DNA of 64,000 nt from Streptomyces sp. LaPpAH-108 (GTDB taxonomy: Bacteria > Actinomycetota > Actinomycetes > Streptomycetales > Streptomycetaceae), in NCBI RefSeq assembly GCF_000373625.1, contig NZ_KB891987.1, forward strand, positions 248,001 to 312,000, read 5' to 3'. A program made the position numbers and the translations under genes. Shown piece after piece: positions 55,077-63,007 of this stretch (positions are counted from its first letter, which is position 1; every line of letters starts with the position of its first letter). Under the pieces are notes generated by a model. It did not search any database and was not told the origin of the DNA. It worked only from the letters and a program-made list of their open reading frames with translations.

Positions 55077-55355
55077 TCAGACGCGGCCCCGGCACAGCTC
55101 GAGCAGGGTCATCGCGAGCGCGGTGCCGGGCTTGCCGAGGGCGTCGCGGTAGCGGCCCAGGATCTCCATCTCGCGCGACAGGCTCACCCGGCGCCCGCCG
55201 GAGGCGATGCGCGCCTCCTGGATGACGGCGGAGACGGCCATGCGCTCCTGGACGAGGCCGAGGATGCGGTCGTCCAGCGCGTCGATGCACTCACGGGCGT
55301 CGGCGATGGTCTCCTCCGCGGTGACGGTGGTCTCTTCGGTGGTGACGGTGGTCAT
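55077..55355 (-). CDS. Chorismate mutase (AroQ class)
   Basis: A 92-residue helical chorismate mutase that turns chorismate into prephenate, the branch point to phenylalanine and tyrosine. IADARECIDALDDRILGLVQERMAVSAVIQEARIASGG carries the AroQ pattern (D-x-x-I-L-x-L-x-x-R-M), and RVSLSREMEILGRYRDALGKPG holds the remaining active-site region, including the Arg. The N-terminus is Thr/Glu-rich. A leader peptide and terminator upstream on the same strand indicate transcription attenuation by Phe supply. The gene is divergent from guaA and convergent with the GMC gene. Confidence 0.92.
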   Translation of the reverse strand: MTTVTTEETTVTAEETIADARECIDALDDRILGLVQERMAVSAVIQEARIASGGRRVSLSREMEILGRYRDALGKPGTALAMTLLELCRGRV

Positions 55356-55412
55356 GTTCGGGGCTCCTCCGAGAAGGGGTGCGGCCCGGCGGTGACAGAA
55401 CCCGGAAAACGA

Positions 55413-55447
55413 CAGGCGCCCCGGGCCTTGTCGGCCCGGGGCGCCTG
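55413..55447 (-). terminator. Attenuator terminator upstream of chorismate mutase
   Basis: Read on the minus strand, CAGGCGCCCCGGGCC and GGCCCGGGGCGCCTG form a perfect 15-bp stem with a GACAA loop, and TCGTTTTC follows directly. It lies between the leader peptide stop (55467) and the chorismate mutase start (55355). A terminator here, ahead of the gene it would silence, is the mark of attenuation. GGCCCG in the leader peptide codons could pair with CGGGCC of the 5' arm as an antiterminator; that pairing is inferred. Confidence 0.85.
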
Positions 55448-55466
55448 GTAAGTGCTTGGCGTTGGC

Positions 55467-55538
55467 TCAAGCAGCACGACCATGGCGACCGGCGGGCCGG
55501 TTGCCATAGGTAAAGAAGAAGGTCGTCTGCGTGAACAT
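55467..55538 (-). CDS. Phe-rich leader peptide
   Basis: A 23-codon ORF, starting [15 protein letters not shown] and ending with TGA at 55467-55469. It has four Phe and one Tyr in its first 11 codons, with TTC TTC TTT in a row. It ends 20 bp before the attenuator stem. A CATACT hexamer sits close upstream. When Phe-tRNA is short the ribosome would stall on the Phe codons, disrupt the terminator and allow chorismate mutase expression. This is the same layout as the known trp leader peptides of Streptomyces. Confidence 0.85.
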   Translation of the reverse strand: MFTQTTFFFTYGNRPAGRHGRAA

Positions 55539-55673
55539 GCGGTCAGTATGCCACGGCCGCTCCGGGCCCGGTCCCGGTTTCGCCCGGGCCGCCCGGCGCA
55601 CGGGGAGGGTGCCCCGGCCCGCCCCGTTAGAATCGGTCATACAGACCCCCGCCCCACCGCCGGAAGGCACCCC

Positions 55674-57254
55674 GTGTCATCAGCGACCCAGTCTGCCGCC
55701 GCCCCCGACACCGTCCTGGTCGTCGACTTCGGCGCGCAGTACGCCCAGCTCATCGCCCGTCGCGTCCGCGAGGCGCGGGTCTACAGCGAGATCGTGCCCA
55801 GCACCATGCCGGTCGCCGAGATGCTCGCCAAGAACCCCGCGGCGATCATCCTCTCCGGAGGCCCCTCCTCGGTCTACGAGGAGAACGCCCCGCAGCTCGA
55901 CCGCGCCCTGTTCGAGGCCGGTGTCCCGGTCTTCGGCATGTGCTACGGCTTCCAGCTGATGGCGCAGACCCTCGGCGGCACCGTCGACAACACCGGCGCC
56001 CGCGAGTACGGCCGTACCGACCTGCACGTCTCCAAGTCCGGCTCCACCCTCTTCGAGGGCACCCCGGACGAGCAGCACGTGTGGATGTCGCACGGCGACG
56101 CCTGCTCCGCCGCCCCGGAGGGCTTCTCCGTCACCGCCTCCACCGACGTGGTCCCGGTCGCCGCCTTCGAGAACGACGAGAAGCGGCTCTACGGCGTCCA
56201 GTACCACCCCGAGGTCATGCACTCCACGCACGGCCAGCAGGTCCTGGAGCACTTCCTGTACCGGGGCGCGGGCCTGACCCCGTCCTGGACCACGGGCAAC
56301 GTGATCGAGGAGCAGGTCGCCGCGATCCGCGAGCAGGTCGGCGACAAGCGCGCCATCTGCGGTCTGTCCGGCGGCGTGGACTCCGCCGTCGCCGCCGCCC
56401 TCGTCCAGAAGGCCATCGGCTCCCAGCTGACCTGCGTCTACGTCGACCACGGCCTGATGCGCAAGGGCGAGACCGAGCAGGTCGAGAAGGACTTCGTCGC
56501 GGCCACCGGCGTCCAGCTGAAGGTCGTCGACGCCGAGGAGCGCTTCCTGAAGGCGCTGGCCGGGGTCTCCGACCCCGAGGAGAAGCGGAAGATCATCGGG
56601 CGCGAGTTCATCCGCGTCTTCGAGCAGGCCCAGGCCGAGATCATCGCCGACGCGGGCCCGGCCGTGGAGTTCCTGGTCCAGGGCACCCTCTACCCGGACG
56701 TGGTCGAGTCCGGCGGCGGCACCGGCACCGCCAACATCAAGTCGCACCACAACGTCGGCGGCCTCCCCGAGGACCTCGAGTTCCAGCTCATCGAGCCGCT
56801 GCGCAAGCTGTTCAAGGACGAGGTCCGCATGGTCGGCCAGGAGCTGGGCCTGCCGGAGGAGATCGTCCAGCGCCAGCCCTTCCCCGGCCCCGGCCTCGGC
56901 ATCCGCATCGTCGGCGAGGTCACCAAGGAGCGCCTGGACCTGCTGCGCGAGGCCGACGCCATCGCCCGCGAGGAGCTGACCGCGGCCGGTCTGGACCGCG
57001 AGATCTGGCAGTGCCCGGTCGTGCTGCTCGCGGACGTCCGCTCGGTCGGCGTCCAGGGCGACGGCCGCACCTACGGCCACCCGATCGTGCTGCGCCCGGT
57101 CTCCTCCGAGGACGCCATGACCGCCGACTGGTCGCGGCTGCCGTACGACGTGCTGGCGAAGATCTCCACCCGGATCACCAACGAGGTCCGCGACGTCAAC
57201 CGTGTCGTCGTCGACGTGACCTCCAAGCCGCCGGGCACCATCGAGTGGGAGTGA
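55674..57254 (+). CDS. guaA: GMP synthase (glutamine-hydrolysing)
   Basis: A 526-residue enzyme that aminates XMP to GMP using glutamine and ATP. The class I glutamine amidotransferase domain (about 15-205) has [20 protein letters not shown], Cys in [16 protein letters not shown] and His-Glu in [11 protein letters not shown]. The ATP-pyrophosphatase P-loop is [18 protein letters not shown]. The dimerisation domain at the C-terminus shows [17 protein letters not shown] and ends [12 protein letters not shown] 55674 has GGAAGG upstream, and TAGAAT is a likely -10. It complements guaB at 32 kb in GTP synthesis. Confidence 0.98.
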   Translation: MSSATQSAAAPDTVLVVDFGAQYAQLIARRVREARVYSEIVPSTMPVAEMLAKNPAAIILSGGPSSVYEENAPQLDRALFEAGVPVFGMCYGFQLMAQTLGGTVDNTGAREYGRTDLHVSKSGSTLFEGTPDEQHVWMSHGDACSAAPEGFSVTASTDVVPVAAFENDEKRLYGVQYHPEVMHSTHGQQVLEHFLYRGAGLTPSWTTGNVIEEQVAAIREQVGDKRAICGLSGGVDSAVAAALVQKAIGSQLTCVYVDHGLMRKGETEQVEKDFVAATGVQLKVVDAEERFLKALAGVSDPEEKRKIIGREFIRVFEQAQAEIIADAGPAVEFLVQGTLYPDVVESGGGTGTANIKSHHNVGGLPEDLEFQLIEPLRKLFKDEVRMVGQELGLPEEIVQRQPFPGPGLGIRIVGEVTKERLDLLREADAIAREELTAAGLDREIWQCPVVLLADVRSVGVQGDGRTYGHPIVLRPVSSEDAMTADWSRLPYDVLAKISTRITNEVRDVNRVVVDVTSKPPGTIEWE

Positions 57255-57286
57255 CCCCGGCGCGGGTCCTCTGACCAGCTCCACCG

Positions 57287-57320
57287 GAGGTGGAACGGCT
57301 CCGGCCGTTCCACCTCTTTT
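57287..57320 (+). terminator. Intrinsic terminator after guaA
   Basis: GAGGTGGAACGGC pairs with GCCGTTCCACCTC (13 bp) around a TCCG loop, followed by TTTT, 32 bp after the guaA stop. Confidence 0.93.
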
Positions 57321-57379
57321 GGTACGCGCCGCACGACGGTACGTTCCGGTCCGTAAAGCACCCCAGCGCTGGAGGACCC

Positions 57380-58174
57380 ATGCAGCGGCCCACCCCTCCC
57401 TCGCCCATGCCCACCGACCGGCTGCGGTTCGCGATGCCGCCCATGCACGAGTCGGTCGAGGACGAACGCCGCCACCGCAAGGAACGGCTCGCGGGCGCCC
57501 TGCGGCTCTTCGGGCGGGCGGGCTTCGAGGACGGGGTGTCCGGGCACATCACCGCGCGCGATCCCGAATACAGCGACTGCTTCTGGGTCAACCCGTTCGG
57601 GATGCCCTTCAAGCACGTCACGGTGAGCGACCTCGTCCTGGCGAACCAGGACGGCCAGGTCGTCGAGGGCCGCTACCACGTGAACCAGGCCGCCTTCACC
57701 GTCCACGCCCAGGTGCACGCCGCCCGGCCCGACGTGGTCGCCGTCGCCCACTGCCACTCCGTGCACGGCCGCGCCCTCGCCGCCCTCGGCGACGTCCTCG
57801 ACCCCCTCACCCAGGAGAGCTGCGCCTTCTACGAGGACATCGCGCTCTACGACGCCTACACCGGTGTCACCGTCGACGCCGAGGAGGGCCGCCGGATAGC
57901 GACCGCGCTCGGCTCCCGCAAGGCGCTGGTCCTGCGCAACCACGGGCTGCTCACCGTCGGGGACTCCGTCGACGCCGCCGCCTGGTGGTTCATGTCCCTG
58001 GAGCGCTCCTGCCAGGTCCAGCTCACCGCCCGCGCGGCCGGACGCCCCGTCCTCATCGACCACCGGCAGGCCGTCGCCACCCGGGAACAGCTCGGCGGCG
58101 ACCTGGTGGCCTGGATCAACTACCAGCCGCTGTGGCAGGACATCAGCCGGAGCGAGCCGGATCTGCTGAGCTGA
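57380..58174 (+). CDS. Class II aldolase/adducin-like protein
   Basis: A 264-residue member of the fuculose/ribulose-phosphate aldolase fold. Zinc-binding histidines are in VVAVAHCHSVHGRALAAL and ALVLRNHGLLTVGDSVDAAAW; the N-terminal landmark is LFGRAGFEDGVSGHITARDPEYSDCFWVNPFG. Proteins with this longer form occur widely in actinobacteria and are annotated only as class II aldolase/adducin family; the natural substrate is unknown. GGAGG lies 4-5 nt before ATG 57380. It stands alone after the guaA terminator. Confidence 0.9.
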   Translation: MQRPTPPSPMPTDRLRFAMPPMHESVEDERRHRKERLAGALRLFGRAGFEDGVSGHITARDPEYSDCFWVNPFGMPFKHVTVSDLVLANQDGQVVEGRYHVNQAAFTVHAQVHAARPDVVAVAHCHSVHGRALAALGDVLDPLTQESCAFYEDIALYDAYTGVTVDAEEGRRIATALGSRKALVLRNHGLLTVGDSVDAAAWWFMSLERSCQVQLTARAAGRPVLIDHRQAVATREQLGGDLVAWINYQPLWQDISRSEPDLLS

Positions 58175-58389
58175 GGGGGGTCGTGCGGCGGCGTGCGGGG
58201 GCGTGCGGGGGCGTGCGACGTCAACACGGCGACACGCGCTTCACCCGCCACGACCCGGACCGGCTGCGACCGGTGGCCCGAGGTAGGGCACAATTCGCTT
58301 TGATCACAGGGGAGTTGTGTTGGGGCCGAAGTGCGCGCTGTGGGCGACTTCGGCCGGGTCCAGACGCGCGGGGAAGGCGGTCGGGGGTT

Positions 58390-59676
58390 GTGGCGGTACA
58401 GGAGGCGAGACGGGGCGCGTCGGTGGACGCCGACGGCGCCCACACGGGCGGCTGCACGTGCGGCGACTGCCCGCATGGCGCGCGCGAGGGACACCGGCGC
58501 GCGGTCGCCGCGTTCCTGCGCCGCCGTGACGAGTTCGCGGCCGGTCACGGCCTGCCCCAGGCGGTGGCCCACTCGGCCTCGGCGTCCCGGCAGTGGGTGT
58601 CCGCCGAGCTGACCCAGCGCGCGGAGACCATCGCCGAGCGCGGCCGGGCGGAGGGCGAGGCATGGCTGGCCGGGCTGTGGACGCGGACCGTGTGCGTGGC
58701 GTGGAGCGCGGTCGTCGCCCTGCTCCTCGCACAGGCGCTCACCGCGGTGGGCGCGGGCTGGAGCGACGCCCGCACCGCGGGTCTGCTCGCCGCCGTGGTC
58801 GTCGCGGGCGCGCTGACCACCGCCTCCTGGTTCCACCGGAGGCGCGGTGGGGTGCTCGCCCCGGTGATCGGCGAGGACAACCGCATGTCCACCTCCCGTA
58901 CCGTCGCCGCCTCCTGGGTGCTCTTCGTCGCCTACGCCGTCCTGCTGCTTGCCGGGCGGCTGGCCGCTGCCTCCGACCCCGCCGAGCGCGACGCCCTGAT
59001 CGACGGCCTCGACCTCGCGCGCGGCGCGGGGGTGGTGACGGTGCTCGCCGTGGTCTGCGCCATCGCCGTCCTGGTCCGCCGGGTCGTCGGACTGCGCGTC
59101 CTCGGCCAGCGGCTCCAGAAGGTCTCCGCGCACCGGCCGCGCGCCGCCGACCTGCTGACCGACGACGCGGGACGGGGTGCCTTCGCCGACATCCAGTACG
59201 TCGTCATCAGCGCCGTCGCCCTCCTCTTCGCCGCCGTCCGCCTTGGCCGCCGTCCCGACCAGCTGCCCGATCTGCCCTGGGGCCTCGCGGTCGTGGTGCT
59301 GATCTCCGCCGCCACCTACCTCGCGGGCAAGTACGCCGAGGGCGGGCGCCCCGTCGTCCTCTCCGTCGTCCGTGCCCGTGAGCCCGGTGACCTGGACGGC
59401 CCGATCCGCACCGGGGACGACATCGAGATCCGCGGCAGCGGCTTCGTCCCGCCCGGCGCCCAGGGCGCCGACCGGCTCGCCCGTCTGGTCGTGCGCATCG
59501 GTGTGGTCGATGTCCACGTCCCGCTGATCCCGGTCCCCGGTGGTTTCCGCAACCCGACGGACAGCGTCCTCACCGTCCCCGTACCGGCCGAGGTGGAGCC
59601 CGGCCCGGTGGAGGTGCAGGTGGTGACGGCGGCTGGGGTGGGGACGAACCGGTACCTGGTCGAGATCGCCGACTGA
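58390..59676 (+). CDS. Multi-pass membrane protein with C-terminal IPT/TIG-like domain
   Basis: A 428-residue protein. A cytosolic N-terminus with a CTCGDC motif that may bind zinc is followed by a charged helical segment. Six hydrophobic segments run from about 98 (TVCVAWSAVVALLLAQALTA) to 315 (GLAVVVLISAATYLAGKYAE). The C-terminal 100 residues resemble an immunoglobulin-like TIG/IPT domain: IRTGDDIEIRGSGFVPPGAQ and TVPVPAEVEPGPVEVQVVTA. The function is unknown; the layout suggests a sensor or envelope-associated role. GTG 58390 is chosen; GTG 58423 is an alternative. Confidence 0.78.
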   Translation: MAVQEARRGASVDADGAHTGGCTCGDCPHGAREGHRRAVAAFLRRRDEFAAGHGLPQAVAHSASASRQWVSAELTQRAETIAERGRAEGEAWLAGLWTRTVCVAWSAVVALLLAQALTAVGAGWSDARTAGLLAAVVVAGALTTASWFHRRRGGVLAPVIGEDNRMSTSRTVAASWVLFVAYAVLLLAGRLAAASDPAERDALIDGLDLARGAGVVTVLAVVCAIAVLVRRVVGLRVLGQRLQKVSAHRPRAADLLTDDAGRGAFADIQYVVISAVALLFAAVRLGRRPDQLPDLPWGLAVVVLISAATYLAGKYAEGGRPVVLSVVRAREPGDLDGPIRTGDDIEIRGSGFVPPGAQGADRLARLVVRIGVVDVHVPLIPVPGGFRNPTDSVLTVPVPAEVEPGPVEVQVVTAAGVGTNRYLVEIAD

Positions 59677-59837
59677 GCGGGCCTCCGCCGCCCGCCGGTC
59701 TTTGGGTCGCCCGTGCGGTGTGCCGGTGCCCCCGAAAACCGGAAAAACCGCCGGGGGAGGATTGAACCGGCCCCGTTCGTCATACGTATCGTCCTGTTGA
59801 GGGGTCCGGCACGGCGAGCGAGAGGCGGCTGGCAGTG

Positions 59838-60368
59838 ATGACTCACGGTATGCGTATGGAAACGCACACCTCCCGACTGGACGGCGGCCACACCTGGCGG
59901 GAGACCGCCGTCCGCTACTCACTCCTCCCGCTCCGGGTCTTCCTCGGCGTCACCTTTCTCTACGCCGGGCTGGACAAGCTCACCGACAGCGCCTTCCTGA
60001 AGTCCGGCGGCGCGGGCTCCATCGGGGACACGATGCGCTCGGCCCGCGACTCCGCCGCCGTCCCCGCCCTCATCGACCTGGCCCTGCACAACCCCGTCGG
60101 CTTCGGCTACGCCATCGCCTTCGGTGAACTGGCCGTCGGCATCGGCATCCTCCTCGGCCTTTTCGGCCGCCTGGCCGCCCTCGGCGGCGCCCTCATCTCC
60201 CTCAGCCTCTGGCTCACCGTCAGCTGGGCCTCCACCCCGTACTACTACGGCAACGACCTCCCCTACCTGATGGCCTGGCTGCCCCTGATCCTGGCGGGGA
60301 CGCCGTATCTGTCCCTGGACGCGGTGTGGCACGGGCGGCGGCGCCGGGGGATGGGCGGGTACCGGTAG
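59838..60368 (+). CDS. DoxX family membrane protein
   Basis: A 176-residue protein with four membrane helices. Family features are LPLRVFLGVTFLYAGLDKLTDS at the first helix, GYAIAFGELAVGIGILLGLFGRLAALGGALISLSLWL in the middle and LMAWLPLILAGTPYLSLDAVW at the end. DoxX-type proteins include the quinol oxidase subunit of Acidianus and MSMEG-type redox membrane complexes in actinobacteria; the role here is not known. ATG 59838 overlaps a GTG at 59835. Confidence 0.9.
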   Translation: MTHGMRMETHTSRLDGGHTWRETAVRYSLLPLRVFLGVTFLYAGLDKLTDSAFLKSGGAGSIGDTMRSARDSAAVPALIDLALHNPVGFGYAIAFGELAVGIGILLGLFGRLAALGGALISLSLWLTVSWASTPYYYGNDLPYLMAWLPLILAGTPYLSLDAVWHGRRRRGMGGYR

Positions 60369-60457
60369 GGGAGGAAGCGGCACCCCTGCGATCTCGCAGA
60401 CTTCGCCGAGGCTGAGCGCCCTGGCGGAGTCCGGGGGGCTGACGACCGTCCGACGCC

Positions 60458-60907
60458 TCAGGGGCCTCGCAGGACCTTCCGCATCTCCGCGATCAACGCT
60501 GCCCGAGTCTGGCGGGTGGTTCGCCAGGCAGCGACGTACTCGGGGGAGTCCGACGCGTGGCCGGCGACCACCGCGTCATGAAGGTCGAGCACGGCGAGCG
60601 TGGCGCGACCGGCCTTGTCGACGAGCGGCCGTTGCGCCACCAGCTCCAGTTGATGCTGCGCCGCGTAGACCCCGTGTTCGCTGATCGCGACATGCCCTTC
60701 ACCGACGGCTTCCGGGGAAGGCCCGGCCCGGGCGAACGCGTCCCTCGCCGCCGAAAGGGCCGTGAGGTATGCGGCGAAGGCGGCGCGCAGCGTGTCACGA
60801 TCCCGCTCCGAGCGGTCTCGCCGCCAGCGGACATGATCGGCGACGAGCGTGGCGAGTACACCGAGCACCGCGCCCACGACTGCCGCCACGAGTGTCGACC
60901 ACGGCAT
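60458..60907 (-). CDS. Hypothetical protein with one N-terminal membrane helix
   Basis: A 149-residue protein with a membrane helix at about 4-24 (STLVAAVVGAVLGVLATLVADHV), followed by an Arg/Asp-rich segment and a helical cytosolic domain (TLRAAFAAYLTALSAARDAFARA; GVYAAQHQLELVAQRPLVDKA). No family motif is recognised. Similar short membrane-tethered helical proteins are common in Streptomyces. The gene lies alone on the minus strand. Confidence 0.75.
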   Translation of the reverse strand: MPWSTLVAAVVGAVLGVLATLVADHVRWRRDRSERDRDTLRAAFAAYLTALSAARDAFARAGPSPEAVGEGHVAISEHGVYAAQHQLELVAQRPLVDKAGRATLAVLDLHDAVVAGHASDSPEYVAAWRTTRQTRAALIAEMRKVLRGP

Positions 60908-60975
60908 GCGCCCCCCTGGAGTTCCTGCGCGACGGGTTCTTCTTCCTGGCCGCCGGGTCGTCGGTGGTCGCGGCC

Positions 60976-61188
60976 TCAGCCGTCTTCCGGCACCCTGCGT
61001 CGGCCGCGTATCGCTCGGGTGGCCGCTCCCGTCACGCCCGCCAGGAACAGGGCGCCCGCGGTGATCGGGAGGGCGGTGAACCAGGGGATGTGCCAGAGGT
61101 GCTGGGCGTTGCCCAGGTAGAGGGCGGCCGTGGCGGCAAAAGCGAGGCCCGTGATGAGGCGGCCGGGTTGGAACTCACGGTGCGGCAT
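60976..61188 (-). CDS. Small two-helix membrane protein
   Basis: A 70-residue protein with two hydrophobic helices, GLAFAATAALYLGN and ALPITAGALFLAGVTGAA, and a basic C-terminus (RAIRGRRRVPEDG). Its ATG overlaps the 3' end of the PspC gene by 14 bp, so it is translated in the same operon. The context suggests a partner of the PspC membrane protein. The family is not recognised by name. Confidence 0.82.
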   Translation of the reverse strand: MPHREFQPGRLITGLAFAATAALYLGNAQHLWHIPWFTALPITAGALFLAGVTGAATRAIRGRRRVPEDG

Positions 61189-62785
61189 GGATGACCACCA
61201 CCTGTCCTACGCCTACTTGGAGGCCGATCGTCAGCGTTCCGGTGTTCTTCGCGTTCGTGGTCGGGGCCAACGTCAGCTCCTTGTGCCTGCTCGGCTCCAC
61301 GTCGATGTCCTTTCCGTTGTCGTAGGGCAACCGGATGTCGCCGACGCCGAGGTCGATCTTGATGGCGGCGGCCGTGTCCGCCGGGACGATCACTCTGAGC
61401 CTGCCCGCGCCGACCTGGGCGTGGGTGGTCACCGTATGGCCCTTGGCCGGATGGACGCGGCTCAGGTCGAGGGTGGCGGCGCCGGTGCCGAGGTCGTAGG
61501 CGGGGCGGACGTCCGCCACGGTGGCCGGTTGCCAGGTGGTCTGGGTCCACCGGGACGTGATGTCCCGGGGGAGGGCGGCGGCCCCGGCGAGCAGGGCCGC
61601 CGTGAGGATGGCCAGGAAGGTCGTGCCCGCTCCGGTGCGCCCGAGGAACGAGCTGAGGGCGATGCCCAGGCCGAACACCGCGAGCGCGCAGGCCAGACCG
61701 AGCTGGAGGCTCGTGCCCGGTGTCCGGGTGTGCCAGGTCAGGCCGGTGGCGAGACCGCCCGTCAGCAGGGCCAGGAGGAACACCCAGCCACCGATCCGGC
61801 GCGGGCCGCGCGGTCTCGGGGGACGCGGACCGGTGCCGGTGGGGGCGCCCGGGCCGGGGTCCGGCGGGCGCGTGGCGGTGCCGTGCGGCCAGGGGTCGGC
61901 CATTCGCACGTCCAGGACCGAGGTCACGTCCCGCTGCCGGGCGTCGCCGGGCCCCCACAGATAGCCGGTGCCGCCGACATGGGTGCCGTCCTTGACGATC
62001 GGGTCGCGCCACCAGGAGGGGTAGTACGTCGAGATCGGCGGTGCCTGTGCCTCCGGCGGCGCGTCGGCGGCGGCCTGCGCGGCTATGGGGCTGGAGCGCG
62101 GGCGCGCACTCGGGGAGCTGGGGGAGGGGTCGGGGGCCGGGGTGCCCCGGTGCCGGGACCAGTACCCGGCACCGGCGAGCAGCAGGGAGAGGACCACCGC
62201 GAAGGTCAGCGCCCCCGCGTTCCGCAGCGTGGTCAGCACCACCCCGCAGCCGACCAGGGCGAACAGCACGGCGGCCAGCGCCTGGCCTTCGACCCGGCCG
62301 GTGAGCAGCTTGCGGACCTCGTTCTCCTCCTCGTCGTCCTGCGGGACGAGGAGCCAGGCGAAGCCGTAGAAGATCAGGCCGATGCCGCCGGTCGCGGCCA
62401 GCACGGCGAGGGTGATGCGGTAGATCACCGGGTCCATGTCCGTCCGCCGGCCCAGCCCCGCGCACACGCCCGCGATCATCTTGTGTCTGCGGTCGCGCCG
62501 GAGGGGGCGGGAGTCCGGGGAGGCGGCAGGCGTCCCGTCCGTACCGGGAGCGCCAGGGCCACTCGGAGTGCCAGGGGTACCGGGGGTGCCGGGACCACCC
62601 GACGCGTCGGATGCCCCGGCCGTGCCCGTGGCCCCGGGAGTCCCCGCACCGCCGGTCCCGCCGCCCCCGCCGACTCCGCTCGTCCCGCCGACTCCTCCGC
62701 CCGTGTCCGTCGTACCGGTGCCCGAGCCCGGGCGCGGGCCGGAGCCAGGTCCCGGACCCGTCGCTGCGTGCTCGTGATCCGTCAT
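61175..62785 (-). CDS. PspC-domain membrane protein
   Basis: A 536-residue protein. The first 90 residues are Gly/Pro/Thr-rich and disordered. The PspC domain follows at about 90-155: RPLRRDRRHKMIAGVCAGLGRRTDMDPVIYRITLAVLAATGG then GLIFYGFAWLLVPQ. Five or so further membrane helices are present, and the C-terminal 130 residues look like a beta-helical DUF1707/LiaF-type outer domain (AKGHTVTTHAQVGAGRLRVIVP; KIDLGVGDIRLPYDN). Such proteins report envelope stress to adjacent histidine kinases. It is divergent from a PspC histidine kinase gene. ATG 62785 is used because the family N-terminus and operon spacing fit better than ATG 62830. Confidence 0.88.
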   Translation of the reverse strand: MTDHEHAATGPGPGSGPRPGSGTGTTDTGGGVGGTSGVGGGGGTGGAGTPGATGTAGASDASGGPGTPGTPGTPSGPGAPGTDGTPAASPDSRPLRRDRRHKMIAGVCAGLGRRTDMDPVIYRITLAVLAATGGIGLIFYGFAWLLVPQDDEEENEVRKLLTGRVEGQALAAVLFALVGCGVVLTTLRNAGALTFAVVLSLLLAGAGYWSRHRGTPAPDPSPSSPSARPRSSPIAAQAAADAPPEAQAPPISTYYPSWWRDPIVKDGTHVGGTGYLWGPGDARQRDVTSVLDVRMADPWPHGTATRPPDPGPGAPTGTGPRPPRPRGPRRIGGWVFLLALLTGGLATGLTWHTRTPGTSLQLGLACALAVFGLGIALSSFLGRTGAGTTFLAILTAALLAGAAALPRDITSRWTQTTWQPATVADVRPAYDLGTGAATLDLSRVHPAKGHTVTTHAQVGAGRLRVIVPADTAAAIKIDLGVGDIRLPYDNGKDIDVEPSRHKELTLAPTTNAKNTGTLTIGLQVGVGQVVVIHAAP

Positions 62786-62841
62786 GCGTCCATCGTGACG
62801 GTTCGGCCGCCCGACCGGCAGTCGGATCAACCCTGGCCGAA

Positions 62842-62972
62842 CCCTGAAATCGGCCCTGAGACGAAATCGGGGGTATGTTCGAATCGCGGGTTCCGCCGCC
62901 GCTCGGGGCGGCCGGACCCGGGTCGGGGGTACCCCGGGCGAAGATCAGGGGAGTCTCGGGGGCCGACCCTGA
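62842..62972. promoter_or_regulatory. Repeated CCCTGA sites in the divergent PspC spacer
   Basis: CCCTGA occurs at 62842-62847, 62854-62859 and 62967-62972, and its complement TCAGGG at 62945-62950. The first two are 12 bp apart in direct orientation; the last two form an inverted pair. They lie between the two divergent PspC genes, where a response regulator controlling both could bind. Confidence 0.4.
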
Positions 62973-63007
62973 TGACCCGCTGCCACCGCCGTGTGACCAT
63001 CGATGTC

